Of a DNA stretch of 23,953 nt, positions 1 to 8,582 are shown one piece after another; the stretch's first letter is position 1, and every line of letters begins with the position of its first letter. The notes under the pieces were generated by a model, which had not been told where the DNA came from, did not search any database, and worked only from the letters and a program-made list of their open reading frames with translations. Source of the stretch: an uncultured Christensenella sp. (GTDB taxonomy: Bacteria; Bacillota; Clostridia; Christensenellales; CAG-917); the NCBI GenBank assembly GCA_910578325.1, contig CAJTQT010000010.1, positions 1 to 23,953 of the forward strand. The letters run 5' to 3'. The position numbers and the translations under genes are program-made.

Positions 1-917
<917 letters not shown>

Positions 918-1054
918 ATCTTGACTGTCTTTAACTTTTTGTTCAAAGGTTTTTAGACGTTATTTAATGTTTGATTCAATTCGCATTAAAAAATCGCTTT
1001 CCAAAATATTCAATTATCAAGGTTCGTTACCGTCTTTTTGCGGACGGCTTATAT

Positions 1055-1083
1055 ATACTATCACAAGCACATATCTTTGTCAA
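1055..1083 (-). promoter_or_regulatory. rRNA operon promoter P2 (proximal)
   Basis: On the minus strand TTGACA (1078-1083), a 17-base spacer and TAGTAT (1055-1060) make a near-consensus sigma-A promoter about 135 bases before the 16S 5' end. The predicted transcript starts near 1048. It begins with a small hairpin (CCGTC/GACGG at 1030-1047) and an AT-rich leader typical of rRNA operons. Confidence 0.85.
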
Positions 1084-1192
1084 ACGCTTTTGAAACATTT
1101 TTCAAAGTTTTTTGCAAGCATTTCTGCTTATCATCCGCACCCTACTCACCAACAGGTTTGCACAGTCACGGTTGATTTGCGACAGCCTGCTT

Positions 1193-1221
1193 ATCATATT
1201 ACAAACGAAACTTTTTGTAAA
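1193..1221 (-). promoter_or_regulatory. rRNA operon promoter P1 (distal)
   Basis: TTTACA (1216-1221), 17 bases, TATGAT (1193-1198) on the minus strand, about 140 bases behind P2. The sequence behind it (1222-1265) is a run of A/T tracts that would suit an UP element. Tandem promoters are the usual arrangement for rRNA operons. Between 1084 and 1192 I see no gene. Confidence 0.7.
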
Positions 1222-1340
1222 GCATTTTTTTGCATTTTTTTAAAATTTTTTCAAGAAATTTTTCCGATGTAAATATAAGCACTATATATGGTAAAAATTT
1301 TGCAAATCGGCACAACTCAAAACACCTGCGGCTTATTATT

Positions 1341-1367
1341 ATATGTACGCGCGTATGTGCGCGCGCG
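1341..1367. other. Alternating purine-pyrimidine tract (Z-DNA-prone)
   Basis: About 27 bases alternate strictly purine/pyrimidine, largely CG and TG steps, between the rRNA promoters and the divergent gene pair starting at 1527. Such tracts can adopt Z-DNA under negative supercoiling, which strong divergent transcription would create. No protein-coding signal is present in 1222-1526. Confidence 0.4.
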
Positions 1368-1526
1368 ATAAGGCGCGGCAAATATCCGTACCGAAACCGC
1401 GCCCCAAAATCGGGAATTGAAGTTTTCGACATAATTATTTGCATTCTGCACTTTTTGTCTAATAGAATTAGCCGAGAAAAGCAAATCATTTATTGCTTTG
1501 CAAAAGAACGGGAGGTTTGATATAAT

Positions 1527-1820
1527 ATGGGAGCAGGCGGAGTGCCTAACAGAGCAGTAGTAAAAATATACGGGCGTTCGGGAGATTTACCAACCGAAGG
1601 CGCCGTTCCAAATTCCAGATATGATTTATTTGTAGATGACGAACACATACAAAGCAGATGGTTTGACGGAAACGGCAACGTGATAAGAAACCGTGATTTT
1701 ATTCATCAAGATATTCATCACAATCACTTTTTCCCACACGACCACAATTGGGAATGGGTTAATGGCCGACTTCGTCGTATAAAAGACCCATTGCCGCCAG
1801 ATTATTTGAATTATTATTGA
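1527..1820 (+). CDS. Small His-rich protein, polymorphic-toxin-domain-like
   Basis: 97 residues, ATG preceded by GGGAGG at 1510-1515 with a rather long spacer. The C-terminal half has a Trp-Phe-Asp-Gly-Asn-Gly turn (44-51), then an Asp-Phe-X-His pair (57-60) and a histidine cluster (His64, 65, 67, 71, 73) ending in HNWEW. I recall a similar layout (aromatic-Asp-x-Asn-Gly, Asp-X-Asp/His, then HxxPHxH-W) from C-terminal modules of clostridial polymorphic toxins and phage-associated proteins, but I cannot name the family with certainty. There is no signal peptide or membrane segment. The next gene begins 9 bases after the stop, so the two are surely co-transcribed. The clustered histidines could bind metal. 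Whether it is an active toxin, a solo toxin domain or something else is inference. Confidence 0.75.
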   Translation: MGAGGVPNRAVVKIYGRSGDLPTEGAVPNSRYDLFVDDEHIQSRWFDGNGNVIRNRDFIHQDIHHNHFFPHDHNWEWVNGRLRRIKDPLPPDYLNYY

Positions 1821-1829
1821 GGATTGATT

Positions 1830-3023
1830 ATGAAAGAACAGACACCTTATGAAATAGAAAAACAAGCAAAAAAGCAACGTCTTGTGCGCAACGAGTTTGA
1901 GAGAGTGGGCGAACATAGCGGGAAATACGAGTTCCCTATTATACGGAAACAGAATATTGATGTGGACAAAATAAAATTTTTAAGTTACACAGACGCAAAG
2001 AAAAACGACGCTGAAAACACCGATAAAACCATACATTTTTTCACTTACGACTGGCTGTTTGAAAAGGTGTATTCCAAACCAGATGAAGAACTTGAAAAAT
2101 TGCGTCAGTACAAGTACCTTCTCAGCCCCGATTTCAGCATATTCACAAATATGCCCTTAGCACTGCAAATTGAAAGCATATTTAAGAATCGTTGGTGCGG
2201 AGCGTACTGGCAAAGGCAAGGGCTTACCGTTATCCCTACCGTAAGTTGGGGAGATGAAAAAAGTTTTCATTTCTGTTTTGACGGTATAGAACAAGGCTCG
2301 GTCGTTGCCGTGTGTACTTATTACCGTGAAAATTGTGAAGACGACTTTATGCCGGGATATAATAAGATGCTTGAAGTAATAAAACCGTCCGCAATTATTT
2401 GTTACGACGAAGCATTCCCGTCAATGAAAGGAAACGTAAAATCATTTTTGCCGACGACTTATGAATGGACAAAAAAACTAAGTTGGCAAGACCAGTTACA
2501 GTTTAAATGGGAAAAGCATCACCGCAATATTTCAGGACTTAATCCTGCCGACTTTAAATTTATAAAATATGAAGACCCTTTTGCGAAGGATGAACTTGTT
2601 GTTTGTAATATCTGCGGCAAACTCGCATATCAGGACCAGTTCGGCAATGGAGAATGCCCTAACTGCGGCTGGAAATTCAGCAAAGACGAAGATGATTTTG
2701 AAAAGAAAATGAAAATCAGTTATCCTATGCTCGTTCCACCCTCGCGCGCAAGAGAACAGTATAAACAAGGCATGCCCTTTAAAGCCACCTTTGAAGATTT
2801 TATAAACGGACTGACATTTTACAGCGAAATGCTGTTTTGGCACAAAGGGATAACATATGAGGTATTTACAAGAGCAGATAATACCATTATCTTTTGTTCA
2901 TCTGAATTCCAACAAGAATACCCCAGAACAATCGATTTCTATAATAATGCAAATATTCACGGACGAAAACTAAAAGATATCTGGGATGAAGTTGAAAAAC
3001 CGGGATTTATGTATTGCGGATAA
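1830..3023 (+). CDS. DUF4417 protein with zinc ribbon and C-terminal domain
   Basis: 397 residues. The ATG at 1830 is chosen over the TTG at 1824 because GAGGA (1818-1822) overlaps the upstream stop at a proper distance. Residues about 40-240 match the DUF4417 pattern as I know it: a 'LSPDFSIF..MP' stretch, 'R.C..YWQ..G..VIP.VSWG', 'FCFDGI..GSVVAV' and a terminal 'EAFPSMKG'. DUF4417 is common in phages and mobile elements and its function is not known to me. A zinc ribbon follows (Cys259, Cys262, Cys276, Cys279). The last 120 residues (FINGLTFYSEM, then GRKLKDIWDEVE) look like small immunity-type domains. Pairing with the preceding toxin-like gene suggests an immunity role for this end, but that is inference. 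A terminator follows directly. Confidence 0.85.
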   Translation: MKEQTPYEIEKQAKKQRLVRNEFERVGEHSGKYEFPIIRKQNIDVDKIKFLSYTDAKKNDAENTDKTIHFFTYDWLFEKVYSKPDEELEKLRQYKYLLSPDFSIFTNMPLALQIESIFKNRWCGAYWQRQGLTVIPTVSWGDEKSFHFCFDGIEQGSVVAVCTYYRENCEDDFMPGYNKMLEVIKPSAIICYDEAFPSMKGNVKSFLPTTYEWTKKLSWQDQLQFKWEKHHRNISGLNPADFKFIKYEDPFAKDELVVCNICGKLAYQDQFGNGECPNCGWKFSKDEDDFEKKMKISYPMLVPPSRAREQYKQGMPFKATFEDFINGLTFYSEMLFWHKGITYEVFTRADNTIIFCSSEFQQEYPRTIDFYNNANIHGRKLKDIWDEVEKPGFMYCG

Positions 3024-3027
3024 AACG

Positions 3028-3062
3028 AATGCACACTCAAAACGAGTGTGCATTTTAATTTC
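3028..3062. terminator. Bidirectional terminator between DUF4417 gene and mnmA
   Basis: A perfect 11-base stem (3028-3038 with 3044-3054) and 5-base loop are followed by a T-rich run on the plus strand and by CGTTTTAT on the minus strand. It lies between two convergent genes, 5 bases after the DUF4417 stop and 10-20 bases beyond the mnmA stop. Confidence 0.85.
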
Positions 3063-3072
3063 CGTAAAATTT

Positions 3073-4152
3073 TCAGATTGCCCCGTTGATAACGCCGCCG
3101 CCGAGGCATACTTCGCCGATATAAATGACGGCGTACTGCCCTGCCGCTATCGCGCGCTGCTTGTCGACAAAATCTATACGGACGCTGCCATCGCTCAAAA
3201 CTTTCGCAGTCGCTTTCTGCAAAGGCTGACGGTGCTTAATGCGGACTTCGCATTCGAACTCATCCGACGGAGGCGGAGTAATAAAGTTAAATCCTTCCGT
3301 TTCGAGCGCGCCTTTAAAAAGCACGCTATCCTCTCCCTGAGAAACTATAAGCAGATTTTTTTCGACGTCTTTTTCAAGAACGAACCATCTTTCACCGTTG
3401 CCGTCGGCGTTTCCGCCTATTCCCAGTCCTCTGCGCTGACCTATCGTATAATAATATACTCCGCTGTGTCTGCCGACTTTTCTGCCGTCCTGCGTGACAA
3501 TGTCGCCGTCTTTCATAGGGATATACTGCGAAAGGAACTGACGGAAATTCCGCTCGCCGATAAAGCATATACCCGTACTGTCCTTTTTCTCCGCCACGGG
3601 AATGCCGAACCTCTGCGCCAGCGTCCTGACCTCCGGTTTTGTCAGATCTCCCAAAGGGAACATCACGTCCCGCAACTGTTGCGAACTCACCTGATTAAGG
3701 AAATAAGTCTGGTCTTTATTGTCGTCCTTTGCGCGCAATAGAAAGTGCGTATCTCCGTCGTGACTCACGCGGCAATAGTGTCCTGTCGCTATATAATCCG
3801 CGCCCATTCCGCGCGCAAAGTCCGCAAACGGTCCGAATTTAACCTCTCTGTTGCACAGCACGTCCGGATTCGGGGTGCGCCCTTTGCGGTACTCTTCTAC
3901 AAACAGTTTAAAGACGTTGTCCATATACTGACGTGAAAAATCGGATGAGTAGTACGGAATGCCGAGTTTATCGCAAATTGATCTTACGTCAGTCCAGTCC
4001 TGCTCGCCCGTACAGCATCCGCTCCCGTCAGTTTCTTTCCAGTTGGACATATAAAGCCCTACAACGTCATAACCCTGCTCTTTAAGCAGAGCGGCGGCGA
4101 CAGCGGAATCGACTCCGCCCGACATTCCCACAATAACGCGTTTTTTCGGCAT
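3073..4152 (-). CDS. mnmA: tRNA-uridine 2-sulfurtransferase MnmA
   Basis: 359 residues, the normal length. It transfers sulfur to C2 of wobble U34 in Glu, Gln and Lys tRNAs, activating the base with ATP. The ATP PP-loop SGGVDS is at 11-16. The two catalytic cysteines are present: Cys99 in PDVLCNREVKF and Cys195 in STGICFIGER. The DQTYFL motif is at 146-151 and the family-typical LGGGVI ends the protein. The ATG is preceded by AAAAGGA with an 8-base spacer. The neighbouring cysteine synthase on the same strand, about 180 bases upstream, makes the ultimate sulfur donor. No cysteine desulfurase is in the window, so that partner must be elsewhere. Confidence 0.97.
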   Translation of the reverse strand: MPKKRVIVGMSGGVDSAVAAALLKEQGYDVVGLYMSNWKETDGSGCCTGEQDWTDVRSICDKLGIPYYSSDFSRQYMDNVFKLFVEEYRKGRTPNPDVLCNREVKFGPFADFARGMGADYIATGHYCRVSHDGDTHFLLRAKDDNKDQTYFLNQVSSQQLRDVMFPLGDLTKPEVRTLAQRFGIPVAEKKDSTGICFIGERNFRQFLSQYIPMKDGDIVTQDGRKVGRHSGVYYYTIGQRRGLGIGGNADGNGERWFVLEKDVEKNLLIVSQGEDSVLFKGALETEGFNFITPPPSDEFECEVRIKHRQPLQKATAKVLSDGSVRIDFVDKQRAIAAGQYAVIYIGEVCLGGGVINGAI

Positions 4153-4334
4153 ATTTTTACGTCCTTTTCAAAGTTTCGGTATTTCTAACCGCTTATTTTC
4201 CTGTTTGATACAAATTTCGAGGTCATATACAATGACACTCTTGCGCTCTACTTTCAGATTTTAGCATTTATAAATACCGTTGTAAAGCAAAAGCCCCGCG
4301 CTTTACCATATAAGCGAAAGCGCCGCACTATACG

Positions 4335-5246
4335 TCAATTCCTTTCATATAATTCCGCGCCGTATCTGTCGCCGTTATCGGGAAAAATAACGGCGATTTT
4401 CCCCACCGTCTCTTTGCGCAAACGTTTAGCGACGGCGTATGCCGCGCCCGACGAAATTCCGCACTTGATGTCGAAATCCGAATATATTTCTTTTGTAGTC
4501 GCAATCGCTTCACTGTCGGAAGCGGTCATAATGCGGAAAAATTTGTCGCAGCGCACAAGTTCTGGCAGGAAATTCGCGCCTATCCCCTGTATAAGATGCG
4601 CCGCCGCATATCCTTCCGACATCAACGGGCTTGCGGAAGGTTCAACCGCAATCACCTTACAGTTCATTTTATTTTCTTCTATGAATTTGCCAAAACCCAT
4701 TGCGGTGCCGCCGCTTCCAACGCCGGCGACTATATATTCCGCGTCCGCGACCTGCGCAAACAGTTCGGGCGCGGTCGTTTCAAAATGCGCATCGATGCCA
4801 GCAGTGTTCCCAAACTGATTCGCAAGAAATGCGCCACGTTCTTTTACAATTTTCTCAGCCGCGCTGCGCGCTCCCGCCATACCGTACTCGGACGGCGTCA
4901 ATACGAGTTCCGCGCCGTATGCGGATATCATTGCGCGTCTTTGCAAACTCATGCTCTCAGGCATACAGATTACGGTGTTGAGTCCGAGTTCTCTGCCGAC
5001 GTACGCAAGCGCAATGCCGGTATTTCCGCTGGTCGCTTCCACAACGGTGCCGCCCTCTTCAAGCGCGCCGCTTTCGAGTCCGCGCATTACTATATAGAGC
5101 GCAGTTCTGTCTTTAACCGACCCTGCGGGATTGCGCCCTTCGATTTTCGCAAAAATGCCGTTGCCCAAATCGCAAACGGGAGTATTTCCTATTCTGCTTT
5201 TCAAAGATTCTATTCTTTGTGCAATATCTTGTTTTAACGCTGTCAT
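4335..5246 (-). CDS. cysK: Cysteine synthase (O-acetylserine sulfhydrylase), PLP-dependent
   Basis: 303 residues. It makes L-cysteine from O-acetylserine and sulfide. The PLP lysine is Lys45 in GSVKDR, the substrate loop TSGNTG is at 72-77, a phosphate-binding GVGSGGT lies near 173-179, and the C-terminal 'SSGAA' and 'PDNGDRY' are family-typical. CysK and CysM types are hard to separate by eye, so the symbol is the commoner choice. The start has no good Shine-Dalgarno site, but the N-terminus aligns with the family. A weak stem (GCGCTTT 4298-4304 with AAAGCGC 4317-4323) follows the stop and might end the transcript. The remaining 4153-4297 spacer shows no gene. Confidence 0.93.
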   Translation of the reverse strand: MTALKQDIAQRIESLKSRIGNTPVCDLGNGIFAKIEGRNPAGSVKDRTALYIVMRGLESGALEEGGTVVEATSGNTGIALAYVGRELGLNTVICMPESMSLQRRAMISAYGAELVLTPSEYGMAGARSAAEKIVKERGAFLANQFGNTAGIDAHFETTAPELFAQVADAEYIVAGVGSGGTAMGFGKFIEENKMNCKVIAVEPSASPLMSEGYAAAHLIQGIGANFLPELVRCDKFFRIMTASDSEAIATTKEIYSDFDIKCGISSGAAYAVAKRLRKETVGKIAVIFPDNGDRYGAELYERN

Positions 5247-5333
5247 ACAACTAATATATCATCTTTATGGCAAATACGACAGACCTTTGTAACAATTTAG
5301 AAATAAAAATGCAAACATTTTATCAACAACCTG

Positions 5334-5342
5334 TGCTATATT
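5334..5342 (+). promoter_or_regulatory. Possible extended -10 promoter for the membrane protein gene
   Basis: TGC-TATATT at 5334-5342 fits an extended -10 element about 29 bases before the ATG at 5371. No convincing -35 element accompanies it. The 124-base gap separates two divergent genes and should also hold the cysK promoter, which I cannot identify. Confidence 0.35.
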
Positions 5343-5370
5343 GTAAAATCATAATAAACAGGAACTCATA

Positions 5371-6135
5371 ATGAAAATTTTCGATAAAGACGCGCCCACC
5401 CCGAAATATCTGCTCGCTCACGGAAAAACGCACACAGTACTTGCGATTGTGCTCAGTCTCATAGTTGCGCCGATACTCTCCGCCGCGATGATTGCGGGCG
5501 GTGGCGCAAACCTTGTCTCGACATCGATTTCAAAACTCGGCTGGCAGAACGAAATGCTTCCCGTCGTATACGTTTGGGGACTGTATAATCTTGCGCTTTT
5601 CGCTTATATGCTTAAACTCGCGCTCGACAGCGGAAATTACAAAAAAGGCTGCAAGTCGTTTTTCTATACACTCACGGCTCTGGGGTGCCTGATACTGCTT
5701 GTCGGCATATCTGTTCCGTTCATATCTGACGATATTCCTAAGCACGTGCTTATGAGACAGATACACAATGTCTTTGCAACGGTCGGATTCCTGACTTTTG
5801 TGATAATAATCATAGCGCTGACCGTAACTACGTACTTCCGAAACCGACTTCAAGCACTGATAAGTACGGGGCTTACGGCGTTCTTCATAATAACGGGCGT
5901 ATTTGCCGTGCTATGCGTAAACACTCCCGAAAAAGCGACGTTTATAACCGCGGCGGTACAGATGTACATCTTCTCGATGATTCACGTGTTGGCGGGTTGT
6001 CAATACTTCCTTAACCGATTTCTTCCAAATGAGGAGTCATACCTACACACGTGCGTAGATAAGTCAGAATCGAAGTTGGGGTGCGACAACCCGTCCGACG
6101 GCGATATAGCGGAATTTACGGAAACTACGGAATAA
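5371..6135 (+). CDS. Six-helix integral membrane protein, function unknown
   Basis: 254 residues, ATG preceded by CAGGAA. Six hydrophobic segments are visible at about 21-45, 62-85, 97-118, 131-156, 160-183 and 190-213, followed by a 40-residue acidic cytoplasmic-type tail. The layout and length recall DUF998- or Frag1/DRAM-like membrane proteins, but I see no diagnostic motif and do not assign it. It stands alone between the divergent cysteine synthase and tRNA-Arg. A CGGCG/CGCCG stem just after the stop (6148-6162) lacks a U-tract, so the end of the transcript is unclear. Confidence 0.85.
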   Translation: MKIFDKDAPTPKYLLAHGKTHTVLAIVLSLIVAPILSAAMIAGGGANLVSTSISKLGWQNEMLPVVYVWGLYNLALFAYMLKLALDSGNYKKGCKSFFYTLTALGCLILLVGISVPFISDDIPKHVLMRQIHNVFATVGFLTFVIIIIALTVTTYFRNRLQALISTGLTAFFIITGVFAVLCVNTPEKATFITAAVQMYIFSMIHVLAGCQYFLNRFLPNEESYLHTCVDKSESKLGCDNPSDGDIAEFTETTE

Positions 6136-6210
6136 TTCTCCGACATCGGCGGCATTCGCCGCAAAACGGTTTAAAATTACAAATTCCGCATTGCAACACT
6201 CTTAAATCCC

Positions 6211-6239
6211 TCGACAAATTCAATAAAAACATATAGAAT
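6211..6239 (+). promoter_or_regulatory. tRNA-Arg promoter
   Basis: TCGACA (6211-6216), 17-base spacer, TAGAAT (6234-6239), each one base from consensus. The predicted start is about 45 bases before the mature tRNA. Confidence 0.65.
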
Positions 6240-6289
6240 ATAAGCACGTCGGCGTAGCGTAAAACAAATAAACCGACGCGTCTTTAAAT

Positions 6290-6365
6290 GTGCCCGTGGT
6301 GGAACTGGATACCATAAAGGCCTCCGACGCCTTCGGTTCGGGTTCGAGTCCCGACGGACACACCA
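6290..6365 (+). tRNA. tRNA-Arg (anticodon CCG)
   Basis: A 76-nucleotide cloverleaf with encoded CCA (6363-6365). D stem GTGG/CCAT, anticodon stem AAGGC/GCCTT, loop CTCCGAC giving anticodon CCG (codon CGG), T stem TCGGG/CCCGA with loop TTCGAGT. The acceptor stem GTGCCCG/CGGACAC has one C-A mismatch at position 4-69; the other six pairs are Watson-Crick. Confidence 0.93.
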
Positions 6366-6374
6366 CTCGAAAAT

Positions 6375-6397
6375 GCGCACTAAGCGGTGCGCTTTTT
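6375..6397 (+). terminator. tRNA-Arg terminator, also the left stem of repeat copy A
   Basis: GCGCAC (6375-6380) pairs with GTGCGC (6387-6392) and is followed by five T. It sits 10 bases after the tRNA CCA. A second hairpin (6390-6411) uses part of the right arm and the U-tract, so the two folds exclude each other. Confidence 0.75.
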
Positions 6398-6560
6398 CAT
6401 TTGAAAAAGCGTGACCTGTTTATGCGCATTTTCTCGTTTCTAACGCGCAAACAAATATTTGCTATCAGTTCAAATTGTCGTTGTAAACATCAGACAGCAT
6501 TTTGCATATTTGTTTGCTTGTTGGCGCACTCCGTGCGCTAAATTTTTCAGTATAATCGTA
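6375..6560 (+). repeat. Structured intergenic repeat, copy A
   Basis: First of three related copies in the window. From the left: two overlapping hairpins (GCGCAC/GTGCGC, then CGCTTTTTC 6390-6398 with GAAAAAGCG 6403-6411); a conserved block around ATTTTCTCGTT (6427-6437); a 12-base inverted repeat (6447-6458 with 6506-6517) enclosing a moderately conserved loop with TCGTTGTAAACA; a GC hairpin (GCGCAC 6524-6529 with GTGCGC 6533-6538); and a trailing TTTCAGTATA. No protein is encoded. It may be a small non-autonomous mobile element or a structured RNA. Confidence 0.7.
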
Positions 6561-6582
6561 CTAAAAACACCCTCGAAAAAGC

Positions 6583-6766
6583 CACGTTGACATAACGTGC
6601 TTTTCTTTTGAAAAGCACGAGTATGCCGCGTGCATTTTCTCGTTACTTCGCGCAAATCAATATTTGCTATCATTACAATGTATCGTTGTAAACACCGAGA
6701 AGTGTTCCGCATATTCATTTGCTTGACAGCGCACTGCGTGCGCTAAATCTTTCAGTATATTTGTAT
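6583..6766 (+). repeat. Structured intergenic repeat, copy B
   Basis: Directly follows copy A in the same orientation. Same order of parts with different stem sequences: CACGTT 6583-6588 with AACGTG 6594-6599, overlapping GTGCTTTTC 6597-6605 with GAAAAGCAC 6610-6618; core from 6629; arms GCAAATCAATAT and ATATTCATTTGC (one mismatch) around TCGTTGTAAACA; GC hairpin AGCGCAC/GTGCGCT; trailing TTTCAGTATA. The core is clearly homologous to copy A by eye. It ends about 30 bases before the queF terminator. Confidence 0.7.
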
Positions 6767-6793
6767 TAATTACACACAAAATTAGCGCAATCT

Positions 6794-6825
6794 AAAAATA
6801 AAAGCGGACGGACGTCCGCTTTTTA
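6794..6825 (-). terminator. Terminator of the preQ1 operon
   Basis: A 10-base stem (6800-6809 with 6814-6823) and 4-base loop, followed on the minus strand by TATTTTTA. It starts immediately after the queF stop. Confidence 0.85.
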
Positions 6826-7317
6826 TTATCTATTATCGATTTTTTCCGGATACATATCATGGTGCGAAAGTCTGTCCCAAGCAACCTGTTCCCACTTGGT
6901 TCCCATTTTACCGTAGTTGCAATAGGGGTCTATGGAAATTCCGCCGCGGGGCAAAAATTTGCCCCATACTTCGATATATGCGGGATCCATCAAATCAACA
7001 AGGTCGTTCATAATTATATTCATGCAGTCTTCATGGAAATCACCTCGGTTTCTGAACCCGAAAAGATACATCTTTAAAGACTTGCTTTCAACCATTTTTT
7101 CGCGCGGCACGTACGAAATATAGACCGTAGCAAAATCAGGCTGTCCCGTAATGGGACAAAGGCTTGTAAACTCGGGGCAATTGAACTTTACAAAATAGTC
7201 CCTTCCCGGATGTTTATTTGCAAAAGTTTCCAAAACGGACGGATCGTAAGTCTGCGGATATTTAGTGTTGTTGTTGCCCAGCAGGGTAATACCTTCGTTC
7301 TGTTTTTCTCTTGGCAT
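6826..7317 (-). CDS. queF: NADPH-dependent 7-cyano-7-deazaguanine reductase (preQ0 to preQ1)
   Basis: 163 residues, the short YkvM-type QueF that acts as a homo-oligomer. It reduces the nitrile of preQ0 to the amine of preQ1. The catalytic Cys54 (FTSLCPITGQPDF) and Asp61 are present, and the family NADPH-binding signature runs through ESKSLKMYLFGFRNRG to HEDC. The ATG is one base after the queC stop, with AAAGGAG inside the end of queC, so translation is coupled. Last gene of the operon, followed by a terminator. Confidence 0.97.
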   Translation of the reverse strand: MPREKQNEGITLLGNNNTKYPQTYDPSVLETFANKHPGRDYFVKFNCPEFTSLCPITGQPDFATVYISYVPREKMVESKSLKMYLFGFRNRGDFHEDCMNIIMNDLVDLMDPAYIEVWGKFLPRGGISIDPYCNYGKMGTKWEQVAWDRLSHHDMYPEKIDNR

Positions 7318-7318
7318 A

Positions 7319-8005
7319 TTATTCTCCTTTTATTGCAGGGTCTTCTATTCCGTTGGCTTTAAACGCGACGGCGCGATCGCGACAAGTAGCGCATACGCCG
7401 CAAGGTGTTCCGCCGCCCGAATAACAACTCCAAGTATATTTATATGGAACGCCGAGTTCAATCCCCATTTTCACAACCTGAGATTTGTTTAAATTTACAA
7501 ATGGAGCAATGATTTTAAGTTGACCGCCACTGCCTGTATAAATAGCATCGCTCATTGCGGAATTGAACTTTTCGCTACAATCGGGATATGCGTTGCCCGC
7601 CGCGTCATCTCCGTGCGCGCCGTAATATATCACTTCGCAGCCATACGACAGCGCCACGCTTGCCGCCGCCGAAAGAAACAACCCGTTCCTGAAAGGGACA
7701 TAGGTCGAAACGGGTTTGCCGCCCGTTATGGAAAGCTGTTCGGCATAACTTTGCAGAGGTATATCATTGTGCGATTCCGCCAAGAGCGAACAGTCCGAAC
7801 CTTCAAATATGACCGAAAGATCAAGCCGTTTTAAAGAAACGCCATAAAAGTCGGCAACTTTTTGCGCGGCGTCAAGTTCTTTGCTGTGTGTCTGACCGTA
7901 ATAAACGGAAAGGGCTGAAACTTCCGTCGCGCCGTATTTCCGAACAGCCAGTCCGAGGCAGGTTGCGCTGTCCACGCCGCCGCTTAATAAAACTAGTGCT
8001 TTCAT
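7319..8005 (-). CDS. queC: 7-cyano-7-deazaguanine synthase
   Basis: 228 residues. It converts 7-carboxy-7-deazaguanine to preQ0 with ATP and ammonia. The ATP PP-loop SGGVDS is at 8-13, and a four-cysteine zinc site ends the protein (Cys194, Cys202, Cys205, Cys208). The start overlaps the folE stop as ATGA, a sign of translational coupling. Confidence 0.97.
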   Translation of the reverse strand: MKALVLLSGGVDSATCLGLAVRKYGATEVSALSVYYGQTHSKELDAAQKVADFYGVSLKRLDLSVIFEGSDCSLLAESHNDIPLQSYAEQLSITGGKPVSTYVPFRNGLFLSAAASVALSYGCEVIYYGAHGDDAAGNAYPDCSEKFNSAMSDAIYTGSGGQLKIIAPFVNLNKSQVVKMGIELGVPYKYTWSCYSGGGTPCGVCATCRDRAVAFKANGIEDPAIKGE

Positions 8006-8574
8006 ACTCTATCCCCCAAAAGATTTTGCAGAGAAATGTCGTCTTTGAACGCGCCCAAATAAGTTTTGGTAACCGTTTTTGACGATACATTTTTTATTCC
8101 TCGCGAAGTCATACAACTATGACAGCCTTCTATCCTTATGCCGACGTCGGGCGATAAAGCCGCAAGCGAAATTATCTCGGCAATATCCCGTCCCAGACGC
8201 TCCTGTAATTGCAATCGTTTTGACGCCATATCGCAGATTCGCGCAATTTTGCTCAGTCCCAAAACTCTTCCGCGCGGAACGTACGCCACGTCGACTTTCA
8301 TATCGTACATAAGCGCCATATGATGCTCGCAATAACTGAACACACTTATATCCTTTATGACCACTGCACCGCCAGAATTCGGGTCGGACGGAACCTCGAA
8401 AGTTTTTCCGAACATTTCCGCAATTTCTCGGTTGGTGTATTTAATTCCTTCAAACGCTTCTTCGTACATTCGCGCCACGCGGGCGGGCGTTTGGCGCAGA
8501 CCTTCCCTGTCGGGGTCTTCACCTATGGCGACCAATAGCCCGCGTATATGCGTTTCTATCTCTTTAATATCCAT
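8002..8574 (-). CDS. folE: GTP cyclohydrolase I
   Basis: 190 residues, the standard zinc-dependent FolE. It opens GTP to 7,8-dihydroneopterin triphosphate, the first intermediate of both folate and queuosine precursors. Zinc ligands are Cys82 and His85 (YCEHH) and Cys154 (CHSCMTSRG). Its place between queE and queC argues that this copy serves the preQ1 pathway. The ATG has AGGAGA 5 bases upstream, overlapping the queE stop. Confidence 0.97.
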   Translation of the reverse strand: MDIKEIETHIRGLLVAIGEDPDREGLRQTPARVARMYEEAFEGIKYTNREIAEMFGKTFEVPSDPNSGGAVVIKDISVFSYCEHHMALMYDMKVDVAYVPRGRVLGLSKIARICDMASKRLQLQERLGRDIAEIISLAALSPDVGIRIEGCHSCMTSRGIKNVSSKTVTKTYLGAFKDDISLQNLLGDRV

Positions 8575-8582
8575 ACAATCTC

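Noticed and set aside
1521..1526. TATAAT directly before the ATG at 1527
   Set aside because: As a -10 it would start transcription inside the gene; it is more likely chance AT-rich spacer after the Shine-Dalgarno site.
2986..3741. Plus-strand frame of 251 codons over mnmA
   Set aside because: Antisense to the strongly supported mnmA gene and overlapping the DUF4417 end; its translation shows no domain and no ribosome site.
4414..5237. Plus-strand frames opposite the cysteine synthase gene
   Set aside because: Arg/Ala-rich antisense shadows of a clear gene.
6470..6718. Minus-strand frame of 82 codons across repeat copies A and B
   Set aside because: It reads through the stems of both repeats, has no ribosome site and resembles no protein.
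6375..6766. CRISPR array or tandem duplication
   Set aside because: Only two long diverged units here, with structured interiors and no short identical repeats or spacers; no cas gene in the window.
8002..8574. folE as part of a folate operon or under a THF riboswitch
   Set aside because: All neighbours are queuosine-precursor genes, and the leader does not resemble a THF aptamer.
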